Counted from the stretch's first letter, positions 1 to 11,726 are shown. The stretch: 41,297 nt of DNA from Heterostelium multicystogenum (GCA_003667245.1 RCNN01000179.1:1-41297); one strand, 5' to 3'. Program-made: numbers and translations. Notes: generated from the sequence alone by a model not told the origin.

Positions 1-1473
1 TTGTGTGGTTATTTTAATTTGGTGTTTGTTTTGATTGATATTGTGTTTTTGTATGAAATAATATTATATTATATTTATGTGTGTGTATATATATGTATGT
101 GACAAGTTGGACACTAAAATTTAGTAAGGGGTTCTATTGATTTGATTATTTTTAAACCTTACTAAATAAGAATAATGTTGATCATGTTGAAAAGTTGTGA
201 TTGTGCTTCTAGTTTGGTTATAATTGATTGTTGATGGGTACTGTTTGATGATAGTGTATATTGGTATTGGTTATGTTTTATAAAGTGTGTGTTGTGTTTT
301 GTGTTTTGGTTTTTATTTTGGTTTGAATGATGGAGTGAGTATTGAAATGATGATTGATTGATTAATTTGTTTGTTTTGTTTGTTTGATGGTAAGAATGGT
401 TCCAAAAAACCACCCTTTGAACCTATGCAATTGTTTCCACCCAACTTAAATTATTTTATCACCACAATAAATTATTGTAAAAAAAAAGTGTGTGATTGTA
501 AAAATTGGCTATGGGAGGTAGCTTGGGTGCGCAGATGATTGATTGTGTTTGTTTGCAAATACATTTACCAGAGTGAATTAGAAGATTGTGATAATATCGC
601 AATAATAAAGCTTCTCAAATATTCTCAACTAAATTTCTATTAATACTATCTATGAAATAAAAGGTTTAACATATTATTATTTCATTATTTATATATACAA
701 TGCTTGAAAATTGCAAACAATTAATATCTACTATTCTCTTTTGATATTTTTAGATTTTAATCTATTAATACTTGAGTTCCCATTATTAAAAAGAAATGAA
801 AAGGAATGGAAAGGAAAGAAAAGAAAAGAAGAATAAGTGATGTGATGCCCAAGTATGATGATAATTAAATATAGACGAATAGCAATACTACCAGCCACTC
901 TAGAGTCAAAGACACAAAAGTATCATGCAAGTTTTACTATCTCAGATTGTAGTACGTCTTTTTCTACTCCGAGAGAAGATGAAATTGATTAAGAATTAGA
1001 ATTCATTCCTAGATAGATTCATCAATGACATGGCAGACTATTATCAATGAACCACAAAAGAACATCTAATTGATCTCTAATCCTATGTTTCTTGTTAACC
1101 TCAATCATCACCATTTAAATTCTGTTTTATTCTAATTTGAAACAATATGAAAATTGAAGTGATGAAGTGAAGCAAAGTAAGAACTAATAGTTCATCAAAC
1201 TTAATAATGAAAACTAAACGGAAATCTACATTCACTCATATTTAAATTTGATTAATTTCTTTTTTGTTTTTTTTGTAATTTTTTAAAAAACAAATGATGT
1301 TCAAATTTTAATTAAGTTTTTTTGGGGTTTTGATGAATCATCACTCTTTAATATTAAAAAGTTTTAAAATACAATTTAGTTATTATTTGTAGATAGATTT
1401 ATATATTATATATTATCATTATTATTATTATTGTTGTTGGTGTTTAGATATCAAAGATAGAGTTATAAAGAAA
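1..1473. other. AT-rich intergenic sequence upstream of psmB3
   Basis: No convincing gene is visible. The stretch has T/TG-rich runs, GATT and TGTT repeats near 290-390, a purine-rich tract of GGAAA/GAAAA units around 785-835, and long oligo-T/oligo-A runs near 1260-1330. These are typical of dictyostelid spacer and promoter DNA. The only open frame of any size (162-413, minus) is Asn/His/Ser low-complexity without family resemblance. Confidence 0.6.
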
Positions 1474-2605
1474 ATGAGTATTATGGAATATAATGGTGGT
1501 GCCGTCATTGTTAATGACTGGTAAGAACTGTGTTTGCTATCGCTACAGATCTTAGATTTGGTATTCAACACCAAACCATCTCCAACAACAACCTAAAGTA
1601 TATAGAATCAGTGATAAAGTATTCATTGGTATCTCTGGATTGGTTACAGATGCTCAAACTTTGTATGTATCATGCAGTGTAGTTCTTGGTGACAGATAAC
1701 CTGTTAGTTTTAATTACATTTTGTTAACTAACTTTTAACTTTAACATTATCATTACCAATCATCATAATGATGATAATGTTTCATATTATTATATAATAG
1801 ATATCAAAAGCTTGTATTTAGACACAATCTTTATAAATTGAGAGAGGAGAGAGATATGTCACCACAAGTGTTGACTCATTTTAATTTCAAAATATGTTGT
1901 ATGAAAAGAGGTATGTTCGTTCGATGAGATCTATCATTGAGTTGATAGTGGTTTTATAGTTTAGCGCGATTAGTCTAACCAAAAGGATTTTATTGGTGAA
2001 TCAAACAACAACAACTCGTAAATATGCTATAGATTTGGACCATACTTTACAGAACCAGTTATTTGTGGATTGGATAGCGATAATAAACCATTTATCTCTG
2101 GTATGGATTTGATTGGTGCTCCAGTATATACTAATGACTTTTTGTTGGTCGGTACAATGACTCCAGCCATGTACGGTCTATGTGAAACTTTATACAAGAA
2201 AGATATGGTATGATCGAAACAGTCATTTTATTTTCAAGGCTATGTATATATAGCACACAATCTATCAGTTTTAACAGAGTCAAGAACAACAACAAAACAG
2301 AAACTATGTCTCTGCAATTAGATAGTTTGACAAATCAAAATGTACATAACTAATCACCGCTATTTGATTAAAATTTAGAAATGAAGAGGAACTTTTTTGA
2401 AACAATTTCACAATGTATGTTGTCTTCCCTCGAGAGAGATGCTATGAGTGGTTGGGTGCTGAAGTCACTGTTATGTAAGTATCGACAACTATCTTTCTCA
2501 TTTTCATGCCAAAGCGATCTCTATTAACAATTAATCAAATCATCAAACAAACACAGTTGCCCAGATAAAGTATTCAGAAGAAAGTTATTGGGTCGTCAAG
2601 ATTAA
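1474..2605 (+). CDS. psmB3: 20S proteasome subunit beta type-3 (frame broken by indels)
   Basis: Non-catalytic beta-3 subunit of the 20S proteasome core, which acts in cytosol and nucleus. The start MSIMEYNGGA matches the family start; it has no propeptide or catalytic N-terminal Thr. Other conserved stretches are FGIQHQT, FIGISGLVTDAQTL, FGPYFTEPVI, SGMDLIGAP, MYGLCETLY and SSLERDAMSGWG, ending LLGRQD. Five exons are supported by GT-AG junctions: 1474-1662, 1801-1910, 2033-2217, 2379-2474 and 2557-2605. Small indels break the frame: an extra A near 1514, an extra T near 1533, a missing A near 1597, a missing T near 1886, and extra bases near 2379 and 2395. Protein similarity continues across each of them, so I read them as sequence errors. 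The mature length should be about 205 residues, normal for beta-3. Confidence 0.88.
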
Positions 2606-3131
2606 GATTTATGTTACTACATGCTCAAGAACCTTCCTTTACTCCCTTACATTTTTCTTTAAAATCCGACATACCAACTCATCCAACCAAGCCAACCCCA
2701 AACCTTGTGTATTTAACCAAAACTCAACTAAACCAAACTTTAAAACATAAAACAAAAATAACCCAAACCAAACATAACATAACAACATTCTATATTATCA
2801 ATCTATATAATATAATTGATAATTAATAATTAATTAATTAATAATAATAAACAATATTTTTTTTAGAAATTAATATTAATAATAATTAATGTTAATAATA
2901 ATAATACTATAGGTTTATTTTTAGGGGTAACTCTGATAATAGGTATAAGTGTGTGTTGTGGTGATTGGCAGATAGTGTGTTGTGGTGAATAATAAATATT
3001 GCCTAATTTACAACATCTCACTACACCATCGACTACACCTACTTCCCTACCTCTCTCCCTACCCACAGCAACAGAAGCATCAATACACAAACACAATACT
3101 ATTTAAATCAAATTAAAAAAGAAAATCAATA

Positions 3132-3162
<31 letters not shown>

Positions 3163-3596
3163 ATTAAACCAAAACTCTACTATTACCTCTACAATATGTA
3201 CATTTTATCATTACTTAAGATATGATATAGTTTAGTAGTTATTGTTAACTCTAATAATAAATCAATACCAAACAGACTTAGTACTGACTGACAATTAACC
3301 TTACATTTCAATACTCTCAACTAATTCAGTTTTTTTGTAAAAAAAATTTAAAATAAATTCATTAATTTACAGAAAAGTTGTTGGTCAAACAAAACGCGAA
3401 ATTTATAATATTTTTTCCAACCAACTTTAAGTAGTTTATTACAGAGAATAGTACCCCTATATTCAATCGGATATTCTAATATAGACGAGTATTAATAGAT
3501 ATTTAGTTAGTTAGAGAAGGAAGAAAGGAAGATAGTAGTGAGCTGTTGAAGTTGAACGTTGATTAAAGGCAAGGCAGGCAGCCTTTATTCATCAGC
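2606..3596. other. Intergenic region between psmB3 and the PakD-like gene
   Basis: About 1 kb without a gene. It holds AT palindromes (2820-2850, 3130-3170), a 14-base GT-rich direct repeat at 2951-2964 and 2975-2988 followed by a pyrimidine-rich tract (3010-3070), and a T-run then an A-run near 3330-3350. It is presumably the promoter region of the downstream kinase gene. Confidence 0.5.
2951..2988 (+). repeat. Tandem GT-rich 14-mer, possible G-box-like element
   Basis: The 14-mer GTGTGTTGTGGTGA occurs exactly twice, at 2951-2964 and 2975-2988, with a 24-base period. GT-rich boxes of this kind resemble the G-box bound by dictyostelid G-box binding factor. The site lies about 610 bases upstream of the kinase start codon. 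The regulatory role is inference. Confidence 0.35.
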
Positions 3597-6500
3597 ATGA
3601 AGGCCTCTTACTTGAATTCAAGTAATGGTTTAATCACTAGCAATAGTAACAACAACAACAATAATAATAGTAATACTCATAATAATGCCAGCAATAGTAA
3701 TAGCAACACCAACAACCAGAGCAATAACAATATGATGTTGTCGACATCATCATCCTCAACTTTTTCTTCGCCTTCAACCTTTACAAATTATCACCATCTC
3801 AACAGTAGCAATACTATCGATGAGTTGGAAATAAAGAAATGGATACAGCAAGTAGGTTGATTCTTGTAAATCAATCATCATCAGATGTTGGTTTATTAAT
3901 ACTATTATCTGAGAAACATGGTTAATATTAATACTGAATTACTTTTATCTCTGATCCAACTCAACTTGTGATTGATGCTTGGTTTTGATTGATTATCGGT
4001 TTGCTTTTCCTTATTCCCATTTTGATTAGAAATGTCCATCGACGTTATCTACAGACTTTTTAGAGATTGATATATTGGAATCTCTGCATTCAGGAACTCT
4101 TCTTTGTAATCTGATCAATAGCATTCGACTTGGAATGATTCAAAAGATACATGTACGACCAACACAACTGCAAAAGATTGAAAACATCAGAAACTATCTA
4201 CGAGCATGCTGGCTACTGGGCGTTCATTCTAAATATCTTTTTATCAGCTACACCTTTCTATATCAACCAGAGGATTGCAGAAAACAGGTAATTATCTTCG
4301 AATTTCAAACTTGATTGATAATAGAGATGCGACAGATCATCTAACAAATGATTATAGCTTATTATCAACCTTTCGGAACTATGTAAAATCTCATCAAAGC
4401 TGAAATCAAGTGGATCTTTCTTGTCATCTCCACCTACTCTATCACAAAGTCAAGGATTAAACATTGCTGGCGCTCAAGGCGGATCAACATTGTTGATCTC
4501 ATCAACTTCCACAACACCATCAACACCAAATACACCCTTAGCACAGTCTGCACCATTAATAACATCGACAACATCCAATTCAACATTACTATTAAAGAAA
4601 ACACGTAGTAAATCAGCATCGTCATCAAAGCTGCTAGTCAAACAGGATTCTAAATTGAAATTGGCATCTAGAAAGGATACATCTTCATCCGATTCTGACT
4701 CTTCTGATTCATCAGATTCTTCAGATTCAGACTCAGACTCGTCGGAATCATCCGTTCACAACAATTCATTCCTTAGTGATAGTTCAGGTGTACCCTTAAT
4801 GTTTGGAAATAGTATATCATATAAATCATTTGTCAAAGAACTACTCCACCTCAAAGATAGAATATCCAAACAAGAAAAGACAATCCTTGTCCAAAAGGAA
4901 AAGATTGAATCACTCAACAGGGAGCTGGAAATTGAGCGACAAAAGAGTAAAAAACTAAGTGAGCCAGTAAGTCATATTAATAATTATTGATGACAATTAA
5001 ATACTCACTAATATTTTACTACTCAAATTCAGATTGATATTTCAAAATACATTGAATTACCAACAGATCCAAATGGAGCAATTCCTGTTTCGACTCAGGC
5101 ATTTACCAGACAGATTCAGCAGATCCAACAGCTTCAGACAAATAATACCAACATTCAGGCGCAGTTGACAATCACCAGCGAACAGTTGGCCGATCACATT
5201 AAGAAAAACAATCGTTTGGAAAATGAGTTGCTCAATATCGAAACAGAATTACTCAATCTGAGGATGAAATATGCCAATCAGATTTCAGATCCTCCTCGTT
5301 CATCCAATTCCAGTCTCTCCATATCCAAACATCCACTTTCTCGTACTAATTCACACTTACCTCCATTGAGAAAATCAATCTCTCACAATAATATAACAAC
5401 CTCTAACCTAGTGAATCAACAAAAACATCCACAACAACCTTTATCATCTTCACAACACCAGTTTCACTTTACAAGTCCAACCACACCATCTAGTAGTTTC
5501 CTCAAATTAAATAATAGTAACAGTCATTATAATAATAGTAGTAATAATAATACTGGTTTCAGTTTAAGTGGAAGTACAACACCACTCACAGTTTCCAAAC
5601 AAAATTCAATGGAAGGTATAGAGTTGGAAGTCGATCGAGAACTACTGGATTTCGGTAGAAAGATAGTTTCCGCTTTGATTTCGTCAAGTAATCATGTAGA
5701 AATGACCGATATCTACAAAATGAACAATATTTTTACCAATGACTACGCTCGTAGAAGTATATGTATGACTCTCGATGAAGAAACAAAAGCAAATGTATGT
5801 ACTAGTCGATATTATAACAGAGTTTTAATTCATAAATGTTAATATAATCTGTCTTGACTGGATAGCAAATGAATCTGCCAATGAATGAAAATTCATTTGA
5901 AGTAACATTGTACCTGATAAATACTATCCTACAGAACCTTTATGAAGCAAAAGCCAAAGATTATTTTAGTTGTAAATTAATTATGGATTGCTCTAGAATA
6001 TTGAATAGAAAGAAGATCAATGGCACATGTGAATTCGTTCAAGAGTTTATTAAGGATCACCCAACATGGAAAGATCTAAACTTTTGGGAGGAACTCTATT
6101 GGGATGAGTTGGTGATAAAACACGATCAGTTTGGATATGATAATTATGTTGAATTTGATATTGATTTAGTTTGTACTTTATTATTATCTTTTGGTATGTA
6201 GATCTAAGGAGTTGCCTCCTGTCAGTGCATTACACTAACAAAACAATGGATTCAATTAAAGTATATAATTTACATGGATGGGGATTAGGAAAAAATGAAG
6301 TAATAGAATTCTCTAATTCAATGGCCAAGAAATCACTTTTGAAAGGAGAGGCAATGGCAAATTTTATAGATCAAGTGCGCAGTATAACCGACCTAACATT
6401 CAAGTCAGATGGATTCAAAGGAAAGCATTCTTTTGTATTGAAAAACTTTAAGAATATCTCAGAGTGTAATCACTGTAACCAGTATATATGGGGTGTGAGA

Positions 6501-8163
6501 GGTATAGTGGAAAGACAGGCATTCGAGTGTGTAGGATGTAAATATAAATCTCATAAGAAATGTTTGAAACATGCTTCAGAATCATTTTGCAGTAAGTTGA
6601 ATTTCTTCCTATTTCAGTGAGAGTTAATTAACCTGGTTATTATAGCTGCTCCAAATGTAGGTGCACCATTTAATGTTAAACATGAAATACATGTTGGATT
6701 GGCATTGCAAGGCATACCAGATCAATGGAAAACTCTTTTGGCACAGTCTGGATTCCAGGATGGTGAAATAAATCAACATCCAGATGATGTATTAGATGTT
6801 TTAGAATTCCACCATGTATATAACCAAAAGTATGTTGTATTAAAAGAATGATTTCATCTTTATAGGTAATTAATTTATTTTTTGATAGACTCACTAGGAC
6901 AGGCACTGCTAACTTTGAAAGAAATGACTCAATGACAAATATACCACCAAGACCACTTTCACCTACATTAGACAGTAACACACAGTTGCTCGCTCTAGAA
7001 GAACCATCATTTACATTGAGTAAGTTTCAATAGAATACGAATCATTACGAGCGATTTCCTGACAAAATTTTGTCTGTTTAATAGAGGATTTAGTTTCTTC
7101 AGAAAACCCTGAAGAATTATATAAGGATATTGTAAAGATTGGTGGAGGATCAACCGGTAATGTATATTGTGGTACAAATGTTTATACAGGCGAGAAGGTT
7201 GCAATTAAAAAGATGAAAGTTGACAACAAGAATCTAAAGAATGTTATAAATGAAATATGCACAATGAAAAACTGTACCCATAAGAATCTAATTAAATATA
7301 TTAATTCTCATTTGGTTATGAATCATCTATGGGTAAGAGAAAACAAACATCAAAGAGAACTATATAACAATTATTAATCTTTTTAATTTAAATTAATATT
7401 TCAGCTAACAATGGAGTATATGTCATTTGGATCTCTAACAGATATGATTGGCATCAAAAACCAATCATTTAGTGAATCTCAAATAGCATACATTTGTCAA
7501 CAGGTGCTTCAGGGTATTGACTATATACACAAAGGACACAGAATTCACAGAGATATTAAATCAGATAATATTCTAGTTGGCAAAGATGGAACCATTAAAA
7601 TTGGTATGTGGAATTATAGACAAGGAGTCAGCATCTTACTAATTTTCAAATTTGTTAACAGCCGACTTTGGATTCGTTGCCAATTTAACTCGAGCAAAAC
7701 TACAGAGAAATAGTGTTGTTGGAACACCATATTGGATGGCCCCAGAGTTGATCAGAGGCAATCAATATAATCACAAGATTGATATTTGGAGTTTAGGTAT
7801 CTTGGCAAGGGAGTTATCCGAAGGTGAGCCTCCATATGCCAAGTATCCACCTGTTAGGGTACGTATAATATATTGGGCTGATCTAAGTACAAAAACTAAC
7901 CCTAAATCCTATCCAATGCATAGGCATTATTTTTATTAACACTTGAAGGAGTTCCAGATTTCAAGGAGCCAATGAAATGGTCCAATGAATTTATTGATTT
8001 TGTAAATCTCTGCTTGAATCTCGATGATAAGAGAAGACCAGATGCACATTATCTTCTTAGACATGTATTCTTGAAGAAAGCTTGCTCAGCAAAAGAATTT
8101 ACTGAGAAAATCGATGAAATCGCAACTATCAAACAAAATAGTTTCTCTGATATAACTTTGTAG
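3597..8163 (+). CDS. pakD: PakD-like p21-activated kinase (CH, coiled coil, C1, CRIB, STE20 kinase)
   Basis: Probable Rac/Cdc42-responsive Ser/Thr kinase of the PAK group, about 1270 residues. The domain order matches what I recall of Dictyostelium PakD. Exons: 3597-3851, 4030-4287, 4358-4966, 5033-5794, 5866-6591, 6646-6829, 6889-7019, 7085-7332, 7405-7603, 7662-7858, 7924-8163. The poly-Asn/Ser N-terminus is followed by a calponin-homology domain (about residues 80-190), a Ser/Asp tract, coiled coil (about 330-455), a C1 zinc finger (about 816-860; HX12CX2C and CX2CX4HX2C are visible), CRIB (about 873-905; FNVKHEIHVG) and kinase (about 990-1255). Kinase landmarks are GGGSTGNV, VAIKK, HRDIKSDN, ADFGF and the STE20 signature GTPYWMAPE, so it should be active. 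One base seems missing near 6190, where the frame jumps between LLLSFG and VDLRSC. PakD is linked to polarity and group migration in D. discoideum. Orthology to pakD rather than a paralogue is inferred. Confidence 0.85.
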
Positions 8164-8431
8164 ATTAATAAATTAATCATCATTTTTTCTAATCATGGAC
8201 TGTAATTGCAAAAATTGATTGTTTTTGCTAAATGAGATTTATTTGATAATAACAATTTTGCTAAAATTAAAAGAAAATTTACTCAAAATCCAATCAGGAG
8301 TCCGATTTTTTATTATTTATAACAACAATTCTGAAATGATTTCAAATCAGATCGAAAACTAATAATATTAATAATAATATTAATAATAATTCATTGTTTA
8401 AAAATAAACCAGTAAATTATAAATATAAGAA

Positions 8432-9040
8432 ATGATAGGTGTAAATAGTAAAAGTACTGTACAACATATAGAGTTGCTCAACAATTCTTGGCTAAAATTT
8501 AGTCCTGACTTTTTGGATGAAGAAAATGCTAAAAAATTGTATGATCATCTGTTAGACGGATATCTCTATTTCGAACATTCAGAGAGAACAACCAAAGATG
8601 GATCGACATATCGTTTACCTAGACTTCAATCTTGGATGGCAGACCATGAATATGTAAATGCTCAACTGTACCAGAAGCAACCTGCAAAGGTATGGTCTGA
8701 AGAAATGAGGGTGGTGAAAGAGGCTCTGGAAAGCATGCTCGAGTGTACCTTTGATTATGTTCTCATCAACATGTACAGAGATGGAGAAGACTTTATTGGT
8801 ATGCATGCTGACGATGAGGCATATCTTCCAGGAAAGACAACGATAGCATCAATTTCACTTGGAGCAACAAGGACATTTGATGTCGTCCACTCAAAGAAAA
8901 AGGAGGCCCACAAGTTTTCACTGAACAATGGTTCTCTCATTGTAATGGGAGGTCAAACACAAAAGAACTATCGTCATGGAATACCAAAAGAGACCAATGT
9001 AGTAAAACCTAGAATTAATCTAACTTTTAGAAAATCATAA
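8432..9040 (+). CDS. ALKBH2-type Fe(II)/2-oxoglutarate DNA dealkylase
   Basis: Intact intronless gene of 202 residues, an AlkB-family dioxygenase that would oxidatively remove methyl lesions (1-methyladenine, 3-methylcytosine) from DNA. Iron ligands fit His125 and Asp127 (MHADDE) and His182 (YRHGIP). The 2-oxoglutarate-binding arginines fit Arg194 and Arg200 in RINLTFR, which is diagnostic. The segment YRLPRLQSWM is the usual substrate-lid and nucleotide-recognition region, and ISLGATRTFD matches the ALKBH2/3 group. The length is short, like a catalytic core with little N-terminal extension and no obvious PCNA-binding motif. It starts 268 bases after the kinase stop codon, on the same strand. 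ALKBH2 versus ALKBH3 cannot be settled by eye; the short intact sequence favours ALKBH2-like. It is one of the few genes here without a frame break. Confidence 0.88.
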   Translation: MIGVNSKSTVQHIELLNNSWLKFSPDFLDEENAKKLYDHLLDGYLYFEHSERTTKDGSTYRLPRLQSWMADHEYVNAQLYQKQPAKVWSEEMRVVKEALESMLECTFDYVLINMYRDGEDFIGMHADDEAYLPGKTTIASISLGATRTFDVVHSKKKEAHKFSLNNGSLIVMGGQTQKNYRHGIPKETNVVKPRINLTFRKS

Positions 9041-9070
9041 TAATATCCTATTATGTACAATGTAAATAAA

Positions 9071-9165
9071 CAAATTGAAATTTTGAAGTGTTCAATTTCC
9101 ATTTTATTCAACTGAAAATCATTATCTTTTTAAAATCCAATGTAGATGGATATAGTAAACTTTAT
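9071..9165. repeat. Diverged duplicated segment, copy A
   Basis: This stretch just downstream of the ALKBH2-like stop aligns by eye with 11682-11775. Shared blocks include CAAATTGAAA, ATTTTATTCAACTGAA, TTTTAAAAT and GTAAACT in the same order and spacing. The copies are clearly similar but not identical. It marks an old local duplication of a 3' flank, or a short repeated element. Confidence 0.6.
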
Positions 9166-9319
9166 ATTTTATTATGATAAATATCACTTGTGGAAGTAAG
9201 GTATACCATGCAGATCAGAAGAGATCCATGAATTAACTTTGTGTATTTTAATTTAATTTTGTTGATATTTCCTAATCTTAAATGCAAAATAAGCTGTACA
9301 AAGGTTATTCTATAGATCT

Positions 9320-9890
9320 TCAATATTTGCATGAACTAAAGCAATACTGTTAAATCATTAATAAATGTAAGTAAAATAAAAATTATAAAAACACATACAT
9401 TTTTTTTTGCATTTACCAAAGTATAATCCCCTGAAGCAAATGGAGATGCTATGACTTGGTGTTGAATGGGATGGATACCAACTCTCTTTAATCGAAGGCC
9501 TCCTCTCATCAAATCCAAACTCTCTTTAATTATAACCCATCTTTCACCTTGACTGAATTCCATCAAGGGAATCACATCTCCATCATTTTTAAACACTCTC
9601 ACTTAAAATTCTGTTAATATAAAGATCTGTTATTAGGTAGAGTTATCAAACATACCAGGAGGCTCTCTTATATATATAGGTTCTTCATTAGGGATTACAT
9701 CATTTGGATCAAGAGGAGGATGTTCATCATCTACCTCAGGACTATGGCGGAACTCAATAATAGAATTGCCAAGTTTATGAGGAAGTACCCTTTCATTTAT
9801 TTTATTCCGTAGTTGATTATAACGAGTACCCTGAGGTATGTTATCAAAAGTAGAAAAAATTTGTTGGTAGTGAATATTAATTGTATACAT
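9320..9890 (-). CDS. Three-exon gene of unknown function
   Basis: Predicted 154-residue protein. Exons on the minus strand are 9890-9656, 9601-9399 and 9346-9320, with introns of 54 and 52 bases that keep the frame (235+203+27 bases). The start MYTINIHYQQ follows an A/T-rich leader. There is no signal peptide or membrane span once the introns are removed; the hydrophobic tail seen by reading through the second intron disappears. The middle and C-terminal part (VRVFKNDGD ... KRVGIHPI ... SGDYTLVN) vaguely recalls a doublecortin/ubiquitin-like fold (VxVxxNGD ... GxYxA), but the match is too weak to name. It lies tail to tail with the ALKBH2-like gene. The splice model is supported; the function is unknown. 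Confidence 0.6.
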
Positions 9891-10595
9891 TAATTTATTT
9901 ATTTATTTGTATTTTTTGAACAAATTATGAAATGATTGTTTATTATGACCTAAATTATAATTGAAATCCTACTTTTACCAACTAATAAAACCCCATTATT
10001 TACAAATAATTAAAATTTTCTTTTTTCACTATTCTTAACAATAAAAAAATAGTAGTTTTAAAACAACTAATTAGACTATGTTTTCAAATTACTTTTTCTG
10101 ATTGACGGAGTTGTATCTTTCCATGATTGAGTATCAATGATTATATTTGAGGAGTAAAGTCTGTGTATCAGTAGTTTACGATGAAGGTACCTTGTTTTTT
10201 TTACAAACTAATGATCTGATTCACCGAATATATTAAAAACAATTGCAAAGGAGAAAATTGAATGAGTTATTGCTCTTCAAATTTTGTGTGGTGACTATTA
10301 AATGCAAATCAGTATTTTTTGATCGATTATTATTAATATTACTTTAGCAATTAAGATATAAAGTTTGGCATCTGGTTTTATGTTTGTCTAGACTAGTTGA
10401 ATAAGAGGCTCTTATTGGTTTTTGATACCATGTATCTAGTGATATTTGTTAAGAAATGTAGTTTAGTTAAAATAATAACAGTAAACAAAGACATTACATA
10501 ATCGAAAAGAAGTAATCTTTGTCTATAACAATAAAATTATGAATTATGTAGATGAGCTCATGCTTATAATGATTTAAATAGTTTCATAATATAAT

Positions 10596-10653
<58 letters not shown>

Positions 10654-11090
10654 GATGGGAAATGTTATATGAGACTTTAATTTGTTTGAAGATCAGATTG
10701 ATGGTATTGAATGTTTGCTCTTTATTGAGAATCCACCAAGTCTATCAAGTGTAAAATATGATAAACTAGTACATGACTTAAAGATATAAACATCTATGTC
10801 TGACCACATGTTATCACTCCAAGATTGATCAAATCACTTCATGAATGGTTGTTCATATTTTTTTGGGTGCAAAATTTGAACAGATGTCCACTCTAGTGGT
10901 CACTTTCAGACCTCCATAGAAGTTCTATGGGGTACCGGTAGGTAGAGTCCGAGCCTCATTGTCTACCGATTGACTACCCGTATATATCGGAATTTCTACC
11001 GAATTGTACCGATTCGGTTCTTCTTTTAAATCTGATTCATAAAATCAAATTGTAGTTTATTGAAATTTATAGTAACATTCCAAAATTTAA
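9891..11090. other. Intergenic region, 1.2 kb
   Basis: No gene recognised. It contains a perfect (TAA)19 microsatellite (10597-10653) and a patch at 10925-11025 with unusually frequent TACCG/ACCGA words and higher G+C than its surroundings. Short AT-rich stretches with stop codons in all frames fill the rest. Confidence 0.5.
10597..10653 (+). repeat. (TAA)19 microsatellite
   Basis: Uninterrupted trinucleotide repeat of 57 bases in non-coding sequence. Trinucleotide repeats like this are very common in dictyostelid genomes. Confidence 0.95.
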
Positions 11091-11726
11091 ATCACTACTT
11101 TAGCAATAGATGATGAAAAACCCCTTATGGTTCCACCCTTTAACTTCATTGAAGAATGGAATATCAAAATTAGACCATTTATCTTAAAAGGTCTAAATGA
11201 AGTTATTATTATCTTCCAAGAACCACTTTTTGGTTGGCATATAGAGGACTTCATATTAGTAAATGGTGGATTGTATGCTTACCTAACATACAACATCCGG
11301 ATTCCAGACAGACAGAGTCTAACCCATTTTGTTGGAGTAGAAGCCTCGGGAAAGTGGACTATTAGGTATACATTTGGTCCACAGAAGAATTTGTTAGTTC
11401 CCTTGGGTGGAGATCAATACCACAAGTTGGAGAAGATGTCCGTTCATAATTACGGTAATTCGATAGTCTATAAAGCTTCAAAGATCATGATTCCAGTATT
11501 CGCTGTAATTAAAAAAATAAAAAATAAATACTTAAGTATTCCCTCATACTGCATGTGCACTACTTTAATTATTTGTAAATTTTTAAAAATTTTCAAATTT
11601 TTTTATACCACAGTTTTAGTCAAATGTGTGGTAATTCCCACAGTCCTATTGGGAAGTTTAACTCACTTTTTAGTGACTGAACAAATTGAAACTTTGCATG
11701 ATTCATTTTCAATTTTATTCAACTGA
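11091..11726 (+). CDS. Orphan ORF, possible partial gene or 3' exon
   Basis: The frame is open from 11091 to the stop at 11724-11726, with the first in-frame ATG at 11127 (199 residues). The first ~120 residues look protein-like, with balanced composition and several Trp and Gly (FGWHIEDFIL, GVEASGKWTIRYTFGP, VPLGGDQYHKLE). After about residue 125 the sequence becomes AT-driven, rich in Ile/Phe/Lys. Its last 15 codons lie inside duplicated copy B, whose other copy is non-coding. The true 3' end may therefore be earlier, or the ORF may be a decayed gene. A splice acceptor (TTTAG at 11099-11103) just upstream allows an earlier exon. I do not recognise a family. Confidence 0.35.
   Translation: MTTLAIDDEKPLMVPPFNFIEEWNIKIRPFILKGLNEVIIIFQEPLFGWHIEDFILVNGGLYAYLTYNIRIPDRQSLTHFVGVEASGKWTIRYTFGPQKNLLVPLGGDQYHKLEKMSVHNYGNSIVYKASKIMIPVFAVIKKIKNKYLSIPSYCMCTTLIICKFLKIFKFFYTTVLVKCVVIPTVLLGSLTHFLVTEQIETLHDSFSILFN

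Noticed and set aside
162..413. Minus-strand Asn/His/Ser frame at the left end
   Set aside because: It reflects TTG/TTTG repeat composition; no start context, splice partner or domain supports it.
1474..2605. Programmed ribosomal frameshifting or recoding
   Set aside because: The breaks occur in many unrelated genes, in both directions, without a shared slippery sequence or downstream structure.
2611..2826. Plus-strand frame just after psmB3
   Set aside because: Thr/Lys/Asn/His low-complexity reading of the 3' flank; it has no family resemblance.
10597..10653. Repeat array as CRISPR or satellite
   Set aside because: It is a plain trinucleotide microsatellite with no spacers, in a eukaryotic genome.
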